From CAVUAT01 sp963848045 (GTDB lineage: Bacteria; Actinomycetota; Thermoleophilia; Solirubrobacterales; 70-9), in NCBI GenBank assembly GCA_963848045.1, contig CAWKCC010000001.1, positions 310,001-374,000 on the forward strand: a stretch of 64,000 nt of DNA. The letters run 5' to 3'. The first letter of the stretch is position 1. The number at the start of each line of letters is the position of its first letter. Under the pieces are notes generated by a model. It searched no databases and had not been told where the DNA came from. It worked only from the letters and a program-made list of their open reading frames with translations. Positions 49,859 through 60,413 of the stretch are shown here, piece after piece. The position numbers were made by a program, and so were the translations under genes.

Positions 49859-50977
49859 CTAGGCGGCGACGCGGGAGTGCGCTCGACGCTGGGCGGCCGC
49901 GTCGCGCTTTCGCCACAGCAGAGCTGCGTCGGCCGCGTCGAGCAGCTCGCCGGGCTCGGAGCCGTCCCGGGGGAAGACCGCGCAGCCGATGCTGGCCGAG
50001 AGCTGGAGATCACCCGAACTGATGCGCGAGATCGAGTACTCGATGCGCTCGGCGAGGCGCTCGGCCTGGGCGCGGCCGGTCTCGGGAGCGACCACCGCGA
50101 ACTCGTCGCCGCCCTGGCGGAACACGGTGTCCTCGGTGCGGACCTTGAGATCGAGCATCGAGCCGACGATCGCGAGCACCAGGTCGCCGACCAGGTGCCC
50201 CTGGGTCTCGTTCACGGTCTTGAAGTTGTCCAGGTCGAGCGTCAACACGGCGAACTCGCGGCCCCGGCGCTCGTGGCGCGCGGTCTCGTGCCGGAGGCGC
50301 TCGATCAGCGAGCGGTAGTTGCCGACGCCCGTGAGGCCGTCCTCGGTTGAGAGCCGCCGGAAGACCTCTCGGCTCTCCTCGAGGCCTGCGGTGAGCCGGC
50401 CGACCACGAGCGCCGCGAGCACCAGAGCCGGGCCCACGACGAGGTCCAGCAGCAGCACGTCGCGGGGGGCCTCGTCGCTTAAGGCGAGCGGCGCGAGCAG
50501 CGCCAGCCCGATCAACCCCAGGAATGGCGCCATCCGCCTCGGCTGCGGGAAGACGAGCGCCACGAACAGGGCCACGAAGTAGTAGAGGTAGGAAAAGGCG
50601 AGATTGCTGATCGTCGCCATGGCCGCCACCTGCAGGGTGGCGACGACCGGGACGACGGCGAGCCAGCGCTCCGAGATCCGCGACCACGGCAACACGAGGC
50701 AGAAGATGCCGGTGAGCACCGCGAGCGCCGTCAGCGAATACATCCAGGGCTCCCATGACTCGTCCAGCAGCAGGGTCCCGGGGATGGCGGAAAGAGCTCC
50801 GGCGATGAACAACAGCCCAGCCAGGCGCCAGGCTCCCTGCAGGGACATCGCGCGGGGGGCGGAAGCCTCGGCGGCAGCGCCCCTGGCGAGGGCCCGGCCG
50901 TTGCCCGGGCCCTCGCCGTTCAGCGGGGCGCCCAGGGGATCAGTGCCGAAGGAGGGCATCTTGCGGTCTTCGGACAT
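49859..50977 (-). CDS. Membrane-bound GGDEF diguanylate cyclase
   Basis: About 372 aa from ATG 50977 (ATG 50995 also possible). Five to six hydrophobic helices (residues 50-210), then an intact GGDEF domain: RRLSTEDGLTGVGNYRSLIE, FAVLTLDLDNFKTVNETQG, FRQGGDEFAVVAP with the catalytic signature. It should make cyclic di-GMP at the inner membrane face. There is no clear PAS or other sensor domain; the helices themselves may sense. No inhibitory RxxD site is obvious. The start region overlaps the divergent thyX upstream region. Confidence 0.9.
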   Translation of the reverse strand: MSEDRKMPSFGTDPLGAPLNGEGPGNGRALARGAAAEASAPRAMSLQGAWRLAGLLFIAGALSAIPGTLLLDESWEPWMYSLTALAVLTGIFCLVLPWSRISERWLAVVPVVATLQVAAMATISNLAFSYLYYFVALFVALVFPQPRRMAPFLGLIGLALLAPLALSDEAPRDVLLLDLVVGPALVLAALVVGRLTAGLEESREVFRRLSTEDGLTGVGNYRSLIERLRHETARHERRGREFAVLTLDLDNFKTVNETQGHLVGDLVLAIVGSMLDLKVRTEDTVFRQGGDEFAVVAPETGRAQAERLAERIEYSISRISSGDLQLSASIGCAVFPRDGSEPGELLDAADAALLWRKRDAAAQRRAHSRVAA

Positions 50978-51096
50978 GACCGCAAATGATCCCACTAAAC
51001 GCGGACAGGGGTCAAGCTGCGGGCCGCCGGCGCGAGTCGCGGGCCCGCCGGTTGGGCGGCTCGCGTCGGGTGGGCGGCCCGATCCACCGCTCGACC

Positions 51097-51123
51097 TTGA
51101 CCGTCTCGGCTGCGGGTTACGAT
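51097..51123 (+). promoter_or_regulatory. thyX promoter
   Basis: TTGACC (51097-51102) and TACGAT (51118-51123) are spaced by 15 bases. Initiation about 7 bases after the -10 falls on the GTG start at 51130, indicating a leaderless mRNA. Confidence 0.6.
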
Positions 51124-51129
51124 GGCGCC

Positions 51130-52770
51130 GTGCGCTACCCGGTCGAGCAATTCACGGAGGAGGAGCGGGCGCTCCTGATTCCGCGCTTCACCAACCTCGA
51201 CCGCCCCGTCTTCGCTTTGGTCAACATGCCCGAGACCGTCAAGGGCGCGCTGTTCGCCCGCTACTCGCGCTACCCCGGCTCACTGCGCCGTCTCTACCTC
51301 GACGAATTCGCCGAGGAGGTGCCCGAGGCCGGCGAGCGCCCCTTCTCGGGTGAGGAGGGAAAGCGCGCAGCGGGCCTCTACGAGCGCGTCTTCCTCGGCT
51401 ACGGCGACGACTCGATCGCCCAGGTCGGGGGCGCCCACCTAGCCTGCGAATGGGTCTCGAACGTGCTCACCAAGGTGCTGCAGCGCGGGCGGCTCGCGGC
51501 CTATCTGGAGCAGTCCACCCGCTATATCCCCTACGACAACCCGCTGCCAGAGGACGCGGGTGGTGGCTACCGCTACTACCGCGACGACGAGCTGGGCGTG
51601 GAGTACTCGTCCGCGATGGACGAGTTGTTCGCGATCTACTCGCGCTCGCTCGAGCAGGTGCAGGCGTGGGCGGCCGAGCGCTGGCCGCGCCGCGACGAGG
51701 AGCCGCACCGCGCCTGGGAGAGCTCGATCCGGGCCAAGGCGCTCGACCTGCTGCGCGGCCTGCTGCCCGCCTCGACTCTGAGCCACGTCGGCATCTTCGC
51801 TTCGGGCCAGGCTTACGAGCAATTGCTGTTGAGATTGCTGGCCTCGCCGCTGCCCGAGGCGAGGGGTTTCGCCTCGATGATCCTCACGGAGCTGAAGCAG
51901 GTGATGCCGAGCTTCGTCTCACGCGTCGAGCGGCCCGACCGCGGCGGGGAGTGGGTCAGCTACCTCGAGCAACGCCGCGAGACGACCGAGCGCTGGGTGG
52001 ACCGGCTGGGGCTCGGCGCCCGTGAGCGATCCGACGCCCCCTCGGTGGAGCTGGTCGATGTTCAGGGCGGCGAGGAGGAGCTGCTCGCAGCGTCGCTGTT
52101 CGAGGCGGCGGCCGTGCCCGAGCGCAAGATCCGCGAGCGGGTGCGCACGCTTCCACCCGACCAGCGGGCCGAGGTGATCGCGGAGCTCGCCGGCGATCGC
52201 GCCAACCGCCGCCACCGGCCGGGGCGGGGCTGGGAGGCCGTGCGCTACCGCTTCGAGATCGTCTCCGACTACGGCGGCTTCCGCGACCTGCAACGCCACC
52301 GGATGCTGACCTGCCAGTGGCAGCGGCTCGGCCCCGACCTCGGCGCCGACGTGCCGGAGGAGGTGCGGGAGGCCCGGGCCGGCGGCGAGTACGAGCGCGC
52401 CCTGGAGATCTCCGGCGCGGAGTTCGCTCGCCTCGAGCGGATCGGCCTGCCCGCGGCGGCCCCCTACTCCCTCTGCCTCGGCTACCGGATCCGCTACGTG
52501 CTCGATCTGAATGCTCGCGAGGCGATGCACCTGATCGAGCTGCGCTCGGGCCGGGAGGGCCATCCGACCTATCGCGCCGTTGCGCAGGCGATGCACGAGC
52601 GGATCGCCGACGTGCACCCCGCGATCGCCGCCGCGATGACTCACGTCGACTCCTCCGCCGAGCCGCGCTTGGAGCGGATGATGAGCGAGATCCGCACCCA
52701 CCGCAAGCGCGCCGCCGAGAGCCACCCGGCGCGCTCCGATGCTCCGCCCGGGGTCACCTCGCTCGGCTGA
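51130..52770 (+). CDS. thyX: ThyX-superfamily thymidylate synthase, double-length
   Basis: About 546 aa from GTG 51130, roughly twice the usual 220-300 aa. Two ThyX-like halves: the first carries RLAAYLEQSTRYIPYD (EQSxRY part of the signature, residues 127-132) where RHR is replaced by QRGR; the second carries DLQRHRMLTCQWQRLG (RHR at 389-391) with the downstream S/NE part altered. ThyX enzymes methylate dUMP using methylenetetrahydrofolate and FADH2. Long two-domain forms occur in actinobacteria and have usually been annotated as FAD-dependent thymidylate synthase without direct test. No thyA is seen in the window. Confidence 0.85.
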   Translation: MRYPVEQFTEEERALLIPRFTNLDRPVFALVNMPETVKGALFARYSRYPGSLRRLYLDEFAEEVPEAGERPFSGEEGKRAAGLYERVFLGYGDDSIAQVGGAHLACEWVSNVLTKVLQRGRLAAYLEQSTRYIPYDNPLPEDAGGGYRYYRDDELGVEYSSAMDELFAIYSRSLEQVQAWAAERWPRRDEEPHRAWESSIRAKALDLLRGLLPASTLSHVGIFASGQAYEQLLLRLLASPLPEARGFASMILTELKQVMPSFVSRVERPDRGGEWVSYLEQRRETTERWVDRLGLGARERSDAPSVELVDVQGGEEELLAASLFEAAAVPERKIRERVRTLPPDQRAEVIAELAGDRANRRHRPGRGWEAVRYRFEIVSDYGGFRDLQRHRMLTCQWQRLGPDLGADVPEEVREARAGGEYERALEISGAEFARLERIGLPAAAPYSLCLGYRIRYVLDLNAREAMHLIELRSGREGHPTYRAVAQAMHERIADVHPAIAAAMTHVDSSAEPRLERMMSEIRTHRKRAAESHPARSDAPPGVTSLG

Positions 52771-52840
52771 CTCCCCGGCGAAGCGAACCCCGTACCGACT
52801 CGGAGTCACGCTCGGGCCCGGCCCCCTACGATTGGCTGTG

Positions 52841-53659
52841 ATGAGGCGAGAGGGAAAGGGGCTGCGGGCGCTCGGTGCTGCGCTGCTGCTGGCCTCGGTG
52901 ACGATCGCAGCGCCGACGCTCTCGGCCGCGCAGGAGGGCGCGAGCGCGCCCGTCGAGACCGCCGAGCCGGCCGAGTCCGCGCCCGAGCCCGCAGCGGCAG
53001 GCTCGCAGGAGGGCGCGGGGGCCGGCGGCGCCGAGAGCGACAGCGAGGGCGGCCAGGCGAACGACCCGGCGGATACCGGCGCCGTGCAGGAGGCCGAGCA
53101 GGCCTACGCACCGGCGGCGCCGGCGGCGCCGGCGACCTCGGGGCAGGCGAAGAGCGCCGCCTCGGCGACGGTCTCGACCGGCGACAACTTCTACTCGCCG
53201 GCCACCGTCACAGTGAACGTCGGCGACACGGTCACCTGGCGCAACACCGGCGCCGCCCAGCACTCGGCGACCGCCAACGACGGCAGCTTCGACACGGGGA
53301 TCTTCGGGCCGGGCGCGAGCCGCTCGCAGACCTTCAACAGGGCCGGCACCTTCAGCTACTTCTGCGTCGTCCACGGTGCCAGCCAGTCCGGCACGGTGCG
53401 CGTCAACGCGGTCTCGGGCGGTGGCGGAGGCGGCGCCGGCGACCCCCCCAGCTCGGGCGGCAGCGAGGCCGCAGCGGTGGCCTCGCCCGGCGCGGCCGGG
53501 TCAAGCACGAGCCTGCCCGCGACCGGCTTCGCCGCGCTGGCGATGGCCCTGGTCGGGATCCTCTTGACGGCGAGCGGTGTGCTCGTCGGCCGCGCGGCCG
53601 GCAGGGGCGATGCCGGCGCGCGCCATCGGGGACGGCGGTGGATGCGCAGCCGGCCGTAG
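52841..53659 (+). CDS. LPATG-anchored cupredoxin
   Basis: 272 aa from ATG 52841 (GTG 52838 also possible); TACGAT at 52827-52832 suggests a leaderless transcript. Signal peptide to about residue 30, then a 75-residue Ala/Glu/Gly-rich linker, then a blue-copper domain: TVNVGDTVTWRNTGAAQHSA (His ligand) and FSYFCVVHGASQSGTVRV (Cys and His ligands). The axial Met position appears to be Gln. A Gly/Ser linker, LPATG and a hydrophobic helix plus basic tail make a sortase substrate. Surface-exposed electron carrier or copper binder. Confidence 0.85.
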   Translation: MRREGKGLRALGAALLLASVTIAAPTLSAAQEGASAPVETAEPAESAPEPAAAGSQEGAGAGGAESDSEGGQANDPADTGAVQEAEQAYAPAAPAAPATSGQAKSAASATVSTGDNFYSPATVTVNVGDTVTWRNTGAAQHSATANDGSFDTGIFGPGASRSQTFNRAGTFSYFCVVHGASQSGTVRVNAVSGGGGGGAGDPPSSGGSEAAAVASPGAAGSSTSLPATGFAALAMALVGILLTASGVLVGRAAGRGDAGARHRGRRWMRSRP

Positions 53660-53724
53660 GCCTGGCCGCTGCGCCGCACACCCACAGGTAGGTTTCGGGA
53701 GGCCGAGCGATGGAGGAGAGCTAG

Positions 53725-55725
<2,001 letters not shown>

Positions 55726-55760
55726 CGGACCCAACCGGGTCGGCATGCGATCCTGCGGCC

Positions 55761-56120
55761 GTGCTCCACCACGTCTCGATCGAGGTGCCGCCCGGCGAGG
55801 CTGAGCGCATGGTGGAGTTCTGGCGCCTGATCGGCTTCGGCGAGGTCGATTCACCCGAGCCGCTCGGCGAATCGGTGCGCTGGCTGGAGCGCAAGGGCAC
55901 GCAGGTTCACCTGATTCTTACCGAGGGCCACACCGCACCGCTCCTGGGGCATTCCGCCGTGGTCGTGCCCGACCACGCCGAGGCCAAGAAGCGACTGCGA
56001 GAGGCAGGCTTCGACGTCTCCGACGCGAGAGCGCTCTGGGGTGCCGAGCGGGCCTTCGCCCTCGCCCCGGGAGGGCACCGCGTCGAGCTGATGGCCTCTC
56101 CCCCTGCGGCGTCTGCCTAG
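55761..56120 (+). CDS. VOC family protein (glyoxalase-like)
   Basis: 119 aa from GTG 55761. A single glyoxalase/bleomycin-resistance fold: LHHVSIEVPPGEAERMVEFW with a metal-type His, WLERKGTQVHLILTEGH with another His, HSAVVVPDHAEAKKRLREAG and GGHRVELMAS. Substrate unknown. Its TAG stop overlaps that of the convergent membrane protein gene. Confidence 0.88.
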   Translation: MLHHVSIEVPPGEAERMVEFWRLIGFGEVDSPEPLGESVRWLERKGTQVHLILTEGHTAPLLGHSAVVVPDHAEAKKRLREAGFDVSDARALWGAERAFALAPGGHRVELMASPPAASA

Positions 56121-57208
56121 CGGCGGCGCTTGCGCTTCTGCGGCGGCTCGCCCGGCCCATCGCCGTCGGTCCCGTTGCGCTCGGCACCGACGTCATCGCC
56201 GGCGCCGAGCGCCCCGGGCGAGCCGGAGCCCTCCTCGCTGGCCGAGGGGCCCGCTCCGGGGATCTCCCGGCCGCTGCCCTCGACGGAGTCGTCGGGACCC
56301 TCGCCACCCCCGCCGGGCTTGCGCCATGGAACGGCCACGCCCGTCTCCCAGGCGGGAGGGCGCCCGCCAGGCCAGACGCCGACGAGCAGCACTCCGATCG
56401 CCAGAAACCAGACCAGGGCGAAGAAATAGAGGAAGAAGAGAGACAGGACCACGGCGCTGGCCATGCCCAGCGAGCCCCAGAAGCGGCTGAGCAGGCCGGC
56501 GCGCATCGCCCACAGGGACGTGTAGAAGAGGCCGAGCGAGAGCACCAGGGCCCCTCCGCGGACCAGCAGCGCCGCGGCGGTGGCGCCGGGGGCGTCGGCC
56601 AGCGCGTCGTCCGCTCGCTGCTCGGCGTCGTCCTGCGAGCTTCCGGAGTCGCTCGCTGCCTTGGTCTCGGTGGTGGTCGGCTCGACGGTGGTCTCCCGCT
56701 GCCCGGAGCCCTCGGCCGCCTGCTTCTCGGTGTTCGCAGGCTTCTGGGCGCCGGCCCCGCCCTCCTCGCCCGAGGAGCCGGAGGGCGTGGCGGGCGCCTC
56801 CTCACGCGTCGCCTCCGAGGCCGCGAAGTCGTCGGCGGCCTTCAGGTAGGAGGAGTTGTTGAGCACCAGTCCGGCGGCGATCAGCGCCGCGCCGATCATC
56901 GCGAGGACGACCAACTGGCGGGTCATCCGCTCCGAGCGATCGCGCGCCGCGAGGAAGAGAAGCGTGAGCGGCGGCACCAGCGCCAGGAAGCCGACCGCCG
57001 AGATCACGACTCCGGCGAGCAGCTGGCCGTCGGCGTCGCCCGTGCTCGCCTCCAGCAGGCGCTCGGCGGTCGAATCGCCCGACAGCGCCGCCCCCCCGAC
57101 GAACAGCCCCGCCTGGATCCCGATCGCGCCGAGGATCGCGGAGATGCCGGCCGGGCGGGACCAGCGGCGCTCGCGCTCCAGGGTCTGGCGTCTGTCGGGA
57201 GTGCTCAA
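56117..57208 (-). CDS. Membrane protein with low-complexity linkers, function unknown
   Basis: 363 aa. Not recognised. Six hydrophobic segments: two near the N-terminus (ISAILGAIGIQAGLFVGGAA and VVISAVGFLALVPPLTLLFL), one at LVVLAMIGAALIAAGLVL, and three in the second half (from ALLVRGGALVLSLGLFYTSL to FLYFFALVWFLAIGVLLVGV). Between the halves lies an 80-residue Ala/Glu/Thr-rich acidic stretch, and the C-terminal 80 residues are Gly/Ser/Glu-rich with a basic RKRRR end. No enzymatic motif is seen. Confidence 0.7.
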   Translation of the reverse strand: MSTPDRRQTLERERRWSRPAGISAILGAIGIQAGLFVGGAALSGDSTAERLLEASTGDADGQLLAGVVISAVGFLALVPPLTLLFLAARDRSERMTRQLVVLAMIGAALIAAGLVLNNSSYLKAADDFAASEATREEAPATPSGSSGEEGGAGAQKPANTEKQAAEGSGQRETTVEPTTTETKAASDSGSSQDDAEQRADDALADAPGATAAALLVRGGALVLSLGLFYTSLWAMRAGLLSRFWGSLGMASAVVLSLFFLYFFALVWFLAIGVLLVGVWPGGRPPAWETGVAVPWRKPGGGGEGPDDSVEGSGREIPGAGPSASEEGSGSPGALGAGDDVGAERNGTDGDGPGEPPQKRKRRR

Positions 57209-57247
57209 GATCAGGCCCGCCTGCGGGGCGGGCGCGTACTTTAGGGA

Positions 57248-57694
57248 CTAGCCGCGCTCGTGGAAGTAGAAGTCGGGCAGCGCGCCCTCGATCACGTCGG
57301 CGGTCATGCGCTGGGCCACCTCGAGGTTGCCCGTGCGAACCGCGATGTCGTCGAGCGTGACTATGCCGGCCAGCTCGCCGCCGGCGATCACGGGAAGGCG
57401 CCTGACCCGGTGCTGGACCATCAGCGCGGCCGCCTCCTCGAGCTCCATCTCGGGCTCTCCGCTGATCAGGGGGCGCGATGCGTGCTCGCCGGCGGGCTCG
57501 CTGAGCGAGCGGTCATCGGCTGCTACGCGCACCGCAACGTCGCGGTCGGTGATCATCGCCATCGGCGCGCCCTCGGGATCGCAGATCACGACAGAGCCGA
57601 CCCGCCGGTCACGCATCAGCCGGGCAACCTCGAGCACCTGGGCCTGCTCGGCGGCCGTCACGACCCCCGCGGTCATGATCTCGCGGAGCTGCAT
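57248..57694 (-). CDS. CBS-domain pair protein
   Basis: 148 aa. Two CBS domains: MTAGVVTAAEQAQVLEVARLM to MITDRDVAVRV, and EMELEEAAALMVQHRVRRL to GIVTLDDIAVRTG. Stand-alone CBS pairs bind adenosine nucleotides and act as energy sensors or partners of transporters and IMPDH-like enzymes. The target is unknown. It lies 39 bases upstream of the membrane protein gene on the same strand, so the two could be co-transcribed. Confidence 0.92.
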   Translation of the reverse strand: MQLREIMTAGVVTAAEQAQVLEVARLMRDRRVGSVVICDPEGAPMAMITDRDVAVRVAADDRSLSEPAGEHASRPLISGEPEMELEEAAALMVQHRVRRLPVIAGGELAGIVTLDDIAVRTGNLEVAQRMTADVIEGALPDFYFHERG

Positions 57695-57755
57695 GCTCTG
57701 AGCCTACCCCGCTAGAGGGTCCGCCGGGAACGGCCCCCACCTATCATCCGCCGCG

Positions 57756-58898
57756 ATGCGTCTACTCTCACGCCAGCGCGGCCCGATCGCCGTCTACGGG
57801 GCGACCGGGTACACGGGAAAGCTCGTGGCCGCCGAGCTGGCCGGGGCCAAGACCGACTTCGTGCTCTCGGGCCGAGACCAGGCGAAGCTGGATGCCCTGG
57901 GCGCCGAGCTGGGCGGGGATGTTCGCACGCAGGCAGCATCGCTGGACGACCCGGACGCGCTGCGAGGGCTTCTCGCCGACTGCGCCGCCGTGATCGACTG
58001 CGCGGGGCCCTTCAGCCAGCTCGGAGAGCCGGTACTCGCCGCGGCGCTCGAGACCTCGACCCACTACCTCGACACGACCGGCGAGCAGACCTACATGCGA
58101 ATGGCCTTCGAACGCTACGGCTCACCCGCCGAGCGGGCTGGAGTCGCGGTCGTACCGGCGATGGGCTTCGACTACGTGCCCGGCGACATGATCGCCGCGC
58201 TGACGGCCGAGGGAATGGGCGAGGTCGATGAAGTCTTGCTGGCCTACTCGGTGGCCGGCCTGGGGACGACCCGGGGCACGCAGCTCTCGGCGCTGGAGAT
58301 GCTGAAGGGCGGCGACGTCGAGTGGCGCAAGCTCCAGTGGCTGCCGGCCAGCCAGAGCGTCGGCCGTGGCTACTTCGACTTCCCCGAGCCGATCGGGCGC
58401 CAGCGGATGGCACGCTACCCGGCCGGCGAGCAGATCACCGTGCCGCAGCACATCGCCACCAGGCGTGTGAAGACCATGATCAGCGCCGCCACCTTCGCCC
58501 CCCATCCGCGGCTGCGCCCGCTTGTGCCGCTGCTCGCGCGCCCCACCGGGCTGGCTGCGCGGACGCCGCTGAAGCGAGTGCTCGGCTCGATGATCAGCCG
58601 CCTTCCCGAGGGGCCGAGCGCCGAGGAGCGCGCGGCAGCGCGCTTCACGATCGTCTGCGAGGTCAACCGCGGGCGGACCGTTCGGCGCGGCGTGATCCGG
58701 GGCTCCGACATATACGGCCTCACCGCCGCCAGCGTCGCGCGCGGCGCGATCATCGCGGCGCAGGGCCGCATCCCGGGAACGGGCGCGCTGGCGCCCTCGC
58801 AGGCATTCGACCCCGGCTCGTTCCTCGGCAGCCTGGGTCGCTTCGACGTCGCCTGGGAGCTGGACGAGGCCCGCCGGCCGCTGTCGGCGGGCGTCTGA
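57756..58898 (+). CDS. Saccharopine dehydrogenase family / trans-acting enoyl reductase-like protein
   Basis: 380 aa from ATG 57756. N-terminal Rossmann motif VYGATGYTGKLVAAELAG, then FVLSGRDQAKLDALGAELGG and VIDCAGPFSQLGEPVLAAAL with YLDTTGEQTY. This matches the family that includes mycobacterial trans-acting enoyl reductase (Rv2953-type). TATCAT at 57742-57747 suggests a leaderless transcript. A second TATA-like site was not found. The specific substrate cannot be given. Confidence 0.88.
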   Translation: MRLLSRQRGPIAVYGATGYTGKLVAAELAGAKTDFVLSGRDQAKLDALGAELGGDVRTQAASLDDPDALRGLLADCAAVIDCAGPFSQLGEPVLAAALETSTHYLDTTGEQTYMRMAFERYGSPAERAGVAVVPAMGFDYVPGDMIAALTAEGMGEVDEVLLAYSVAGLGTTRGTQLSALEMLKGGDVEWRKLQWLPASQSVGRGYFDFPEPIGRQRMARYPAGEQITVPQHIATRRVKTMISAATFAPHPRLRPLVPLLARPTGLAARTPLKRVLGSMISRLPEGPSAEERAAARFTIVCEVNRGRTVRRGVIRGSDIYGLTAASVARGAIIAAQGRIPGTGALAPSQAFDPGSFLGSLGRFDVAWELDEARRPLSAGV

Positions 58899-58900
58899 GC

Positions 58901-59617
58901 ATGGCTGTGGGCAGGGAGACCCCGGGCCGCAGGACGGTCAGCCTGGAGGACGGCGCTGCGCCGGGCTCGGCGCACTGCCCAGCCTGCGGCAAGCCGCTGT
59001 TCGTCTGGGTCGAGACCACCGGCTGGGGGCCTCGCGAGGACCAGGTGATCGACCGCTGCGAGAACTGCGGGCTCGCCGTCGCCCGCGACTCCGTTCCCTC
59101 GCCCGAGCAGGCGATCGACCAGCTGCTCGGCGATGCGCAGGCCGGGCCCGGCGCGGCTGCCCGTGGCAACGGGCATCCCCCCCGCGGACCGAGCGAGCCG
59201 ATCGCCTTTCGCGCTCCCAACGCCTCCAGCCTGCAGGCCTGGCTGGGAGCCGAGAACTGGGCGGCGTTGCGTCCCGGCGGCTCGGCCCTGAAGCCGAGCC
59301 CGCGCGCGGCCGAGCTGCTGCTCGCCAGGCGTGGGCTGGAGGTCAGCCGCGTCCGGCAGATCGCGCCCGCCGGCATGGCCTCGATGTGGCAGACCCTGCT
59401 CAACCTGCTCACCTTTCATCGGGACTTCGCTGGAGAGGCGATCTCGGGGCGGCTCCGCCCGGGCGACGGCAAGGGAAGGGCCGCCTTTGCGATCGACGTG
59501 CTGGTCACCGTGTTCGCCGCGGTACCGACGGCGATCCTCGCCGTGCTGCTGGAGGGCGGCGCGCTGATCGCCGGGCGCGGCGGATTGATCGAGGTCACCG
59601 CGCGCCCGCGGCGCTGA
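58901..59617 (+). CDS. Zinc-ribbon membrane-associated protein, function unknown
   Basis: 238 aa from ATG 58901, 2 bases after the upstream stop, so in one operon. An N-terminal zinc ribbon (CPACGKPLF ... CENCGLAV) is followed by an unannotated domain containing WLGAENWAALRPGGSALKPS. A stretch around LLNLLTFHRDFAGEAISG leads to a single C-terminal helix (AIDVLVTVFAAVPTAILAVLL). The central part resembles linker regions of methyltransferase-associated zinc-ribbon proteins, but no known family can be named. The stop overlaps the convergent hydrolase gene by about 23 bases. Confidence 0.7.
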   Translation: MAVGRETPGRRTVSLEDGAAPGSAHCPACGKPLFVWVETTGWGPREDQVIDRCENCGLAVARDSVPSPEQAIDQLLGDAQAGPGAAARGNGHPPRGPSEPIAFRAPNASSLQAWLGAENWAALRPGGSALKPSPRAAELLLARRGLEVSRVRQIAPAGMASMWQTLLNLLTFHRDFAGEAISGRLRPGDGKGRAAFAIDVLVTVFAAVPTAILAVLLEGGALIAGRGGLIEVTARPRR

Positions 59618-60413
59618 GCTCCGCCACGAGCAAGGCGATGCGCTCGGGCGCGCCGAGGTGCGCCGGCAGTGGCGAAGGACCGGGATCGCGCAGCTCCGCC
59701 CCGGCAAGGCGCCCCGGCAGCTCCTGGGCGACGGTTCGCAGCAGGGCGGGGCTGCCTCGGCCGGCTACCACCAGGGACGGCCGCTCGGCGGTCGCGAGGC
59801 GCGACAGCGGCATCGACCAGACCGACGCGGCGCCCAGCTCGGCGAGCAGGCTGGCCGGCCGCTCGCGCGCCGGGGCCGTCAACTCGGCGGGCAGGCGGTC
59901 GACGCCCGCGGCCAGCGCCCCGAGGCCACCGGAGAGATAGAGCTCCACCAGGGCGTCGGTGCCCTCGCCGGCCCGCGCCTCCAGGGCGCTCCGGTCGGCT
60001 GAGAGCAGCTCGGTCGCCTCGGGCAGCAGCGCCAGCAGCGGCGGCTCGACCAGGACCGCGCCCCGCACCAGCTCGGGCCGGCGCAGCAACAGGTCAAGCG
60101 CGATCAACGCCCCCAGGCCCGCTCCGCAGGCGATCACGGGGCCGGTCGCCAGCGACTCGACCACCACGGCCGCGTCCTCGCTCTGTTCCTCGACCGTGGT
60201 CCGCCTGTAGCCGTCGGGTGCCGTGGAGTCACCCCAGCCGCGACGGTCATACGAGATCGCGCGGGCGCCGCCCGCCCCCTCTCGGTCGAGAGCGCTCGCC
60301 ACCCCATCCCAGGCGAACGCGGAGGTGCCGGTCTCGTGAACCAGCAGCACCGGGTGGCCCTCTCCCCTCTGCTTCCAGGCGAGCTCGACGCCGCGAGCCT
60401 CGAGCGTGGGCAT
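59595..60413 (-). CDS. Alpha/beta hydrolase fold protein lacking the nucleophile Ser
   Basis: 272 aa from ATG 60413, which overlaps the upstream SDR stop (ATGA). The fold is clear: VLLVHETGTSAFAWDGVA (oxyanion strand), YDRRGWGDSTAP, then the elbow strand PVIACGAGLGALIALDLL. The usual GxSxG reads GAGLG with Gly in place of Ser. His may lie in PLPAHLGAPERIALL. Probably a non-hydrolytic or atypical member. Coupled to the SDR, so the two may act on the same small molecule. Confidence 0.8.
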   Translation of the reverse strand: MPTLEARGVELAWKQRGEGHPVLLVHETGTSAFAWDGVASALDREGAGGARAISYDRRGWGDSTAPDGYRRTTVEEQSEDAAVVVESLATGPVIACGAGLGALIALDLLLRRPELVRGAVLVEPPLLALLPEATELLSADRSALEARAGEGTDALVELYLSGGLGALAAGVDRLPAELTAPARERPASLLAELGAASVWSMPLSRLATAERPSLVVAGRGSPALLRTVAQELPGRLAGAELRDPGPSPLPAHLGAPERIALLVAELSAAGAR

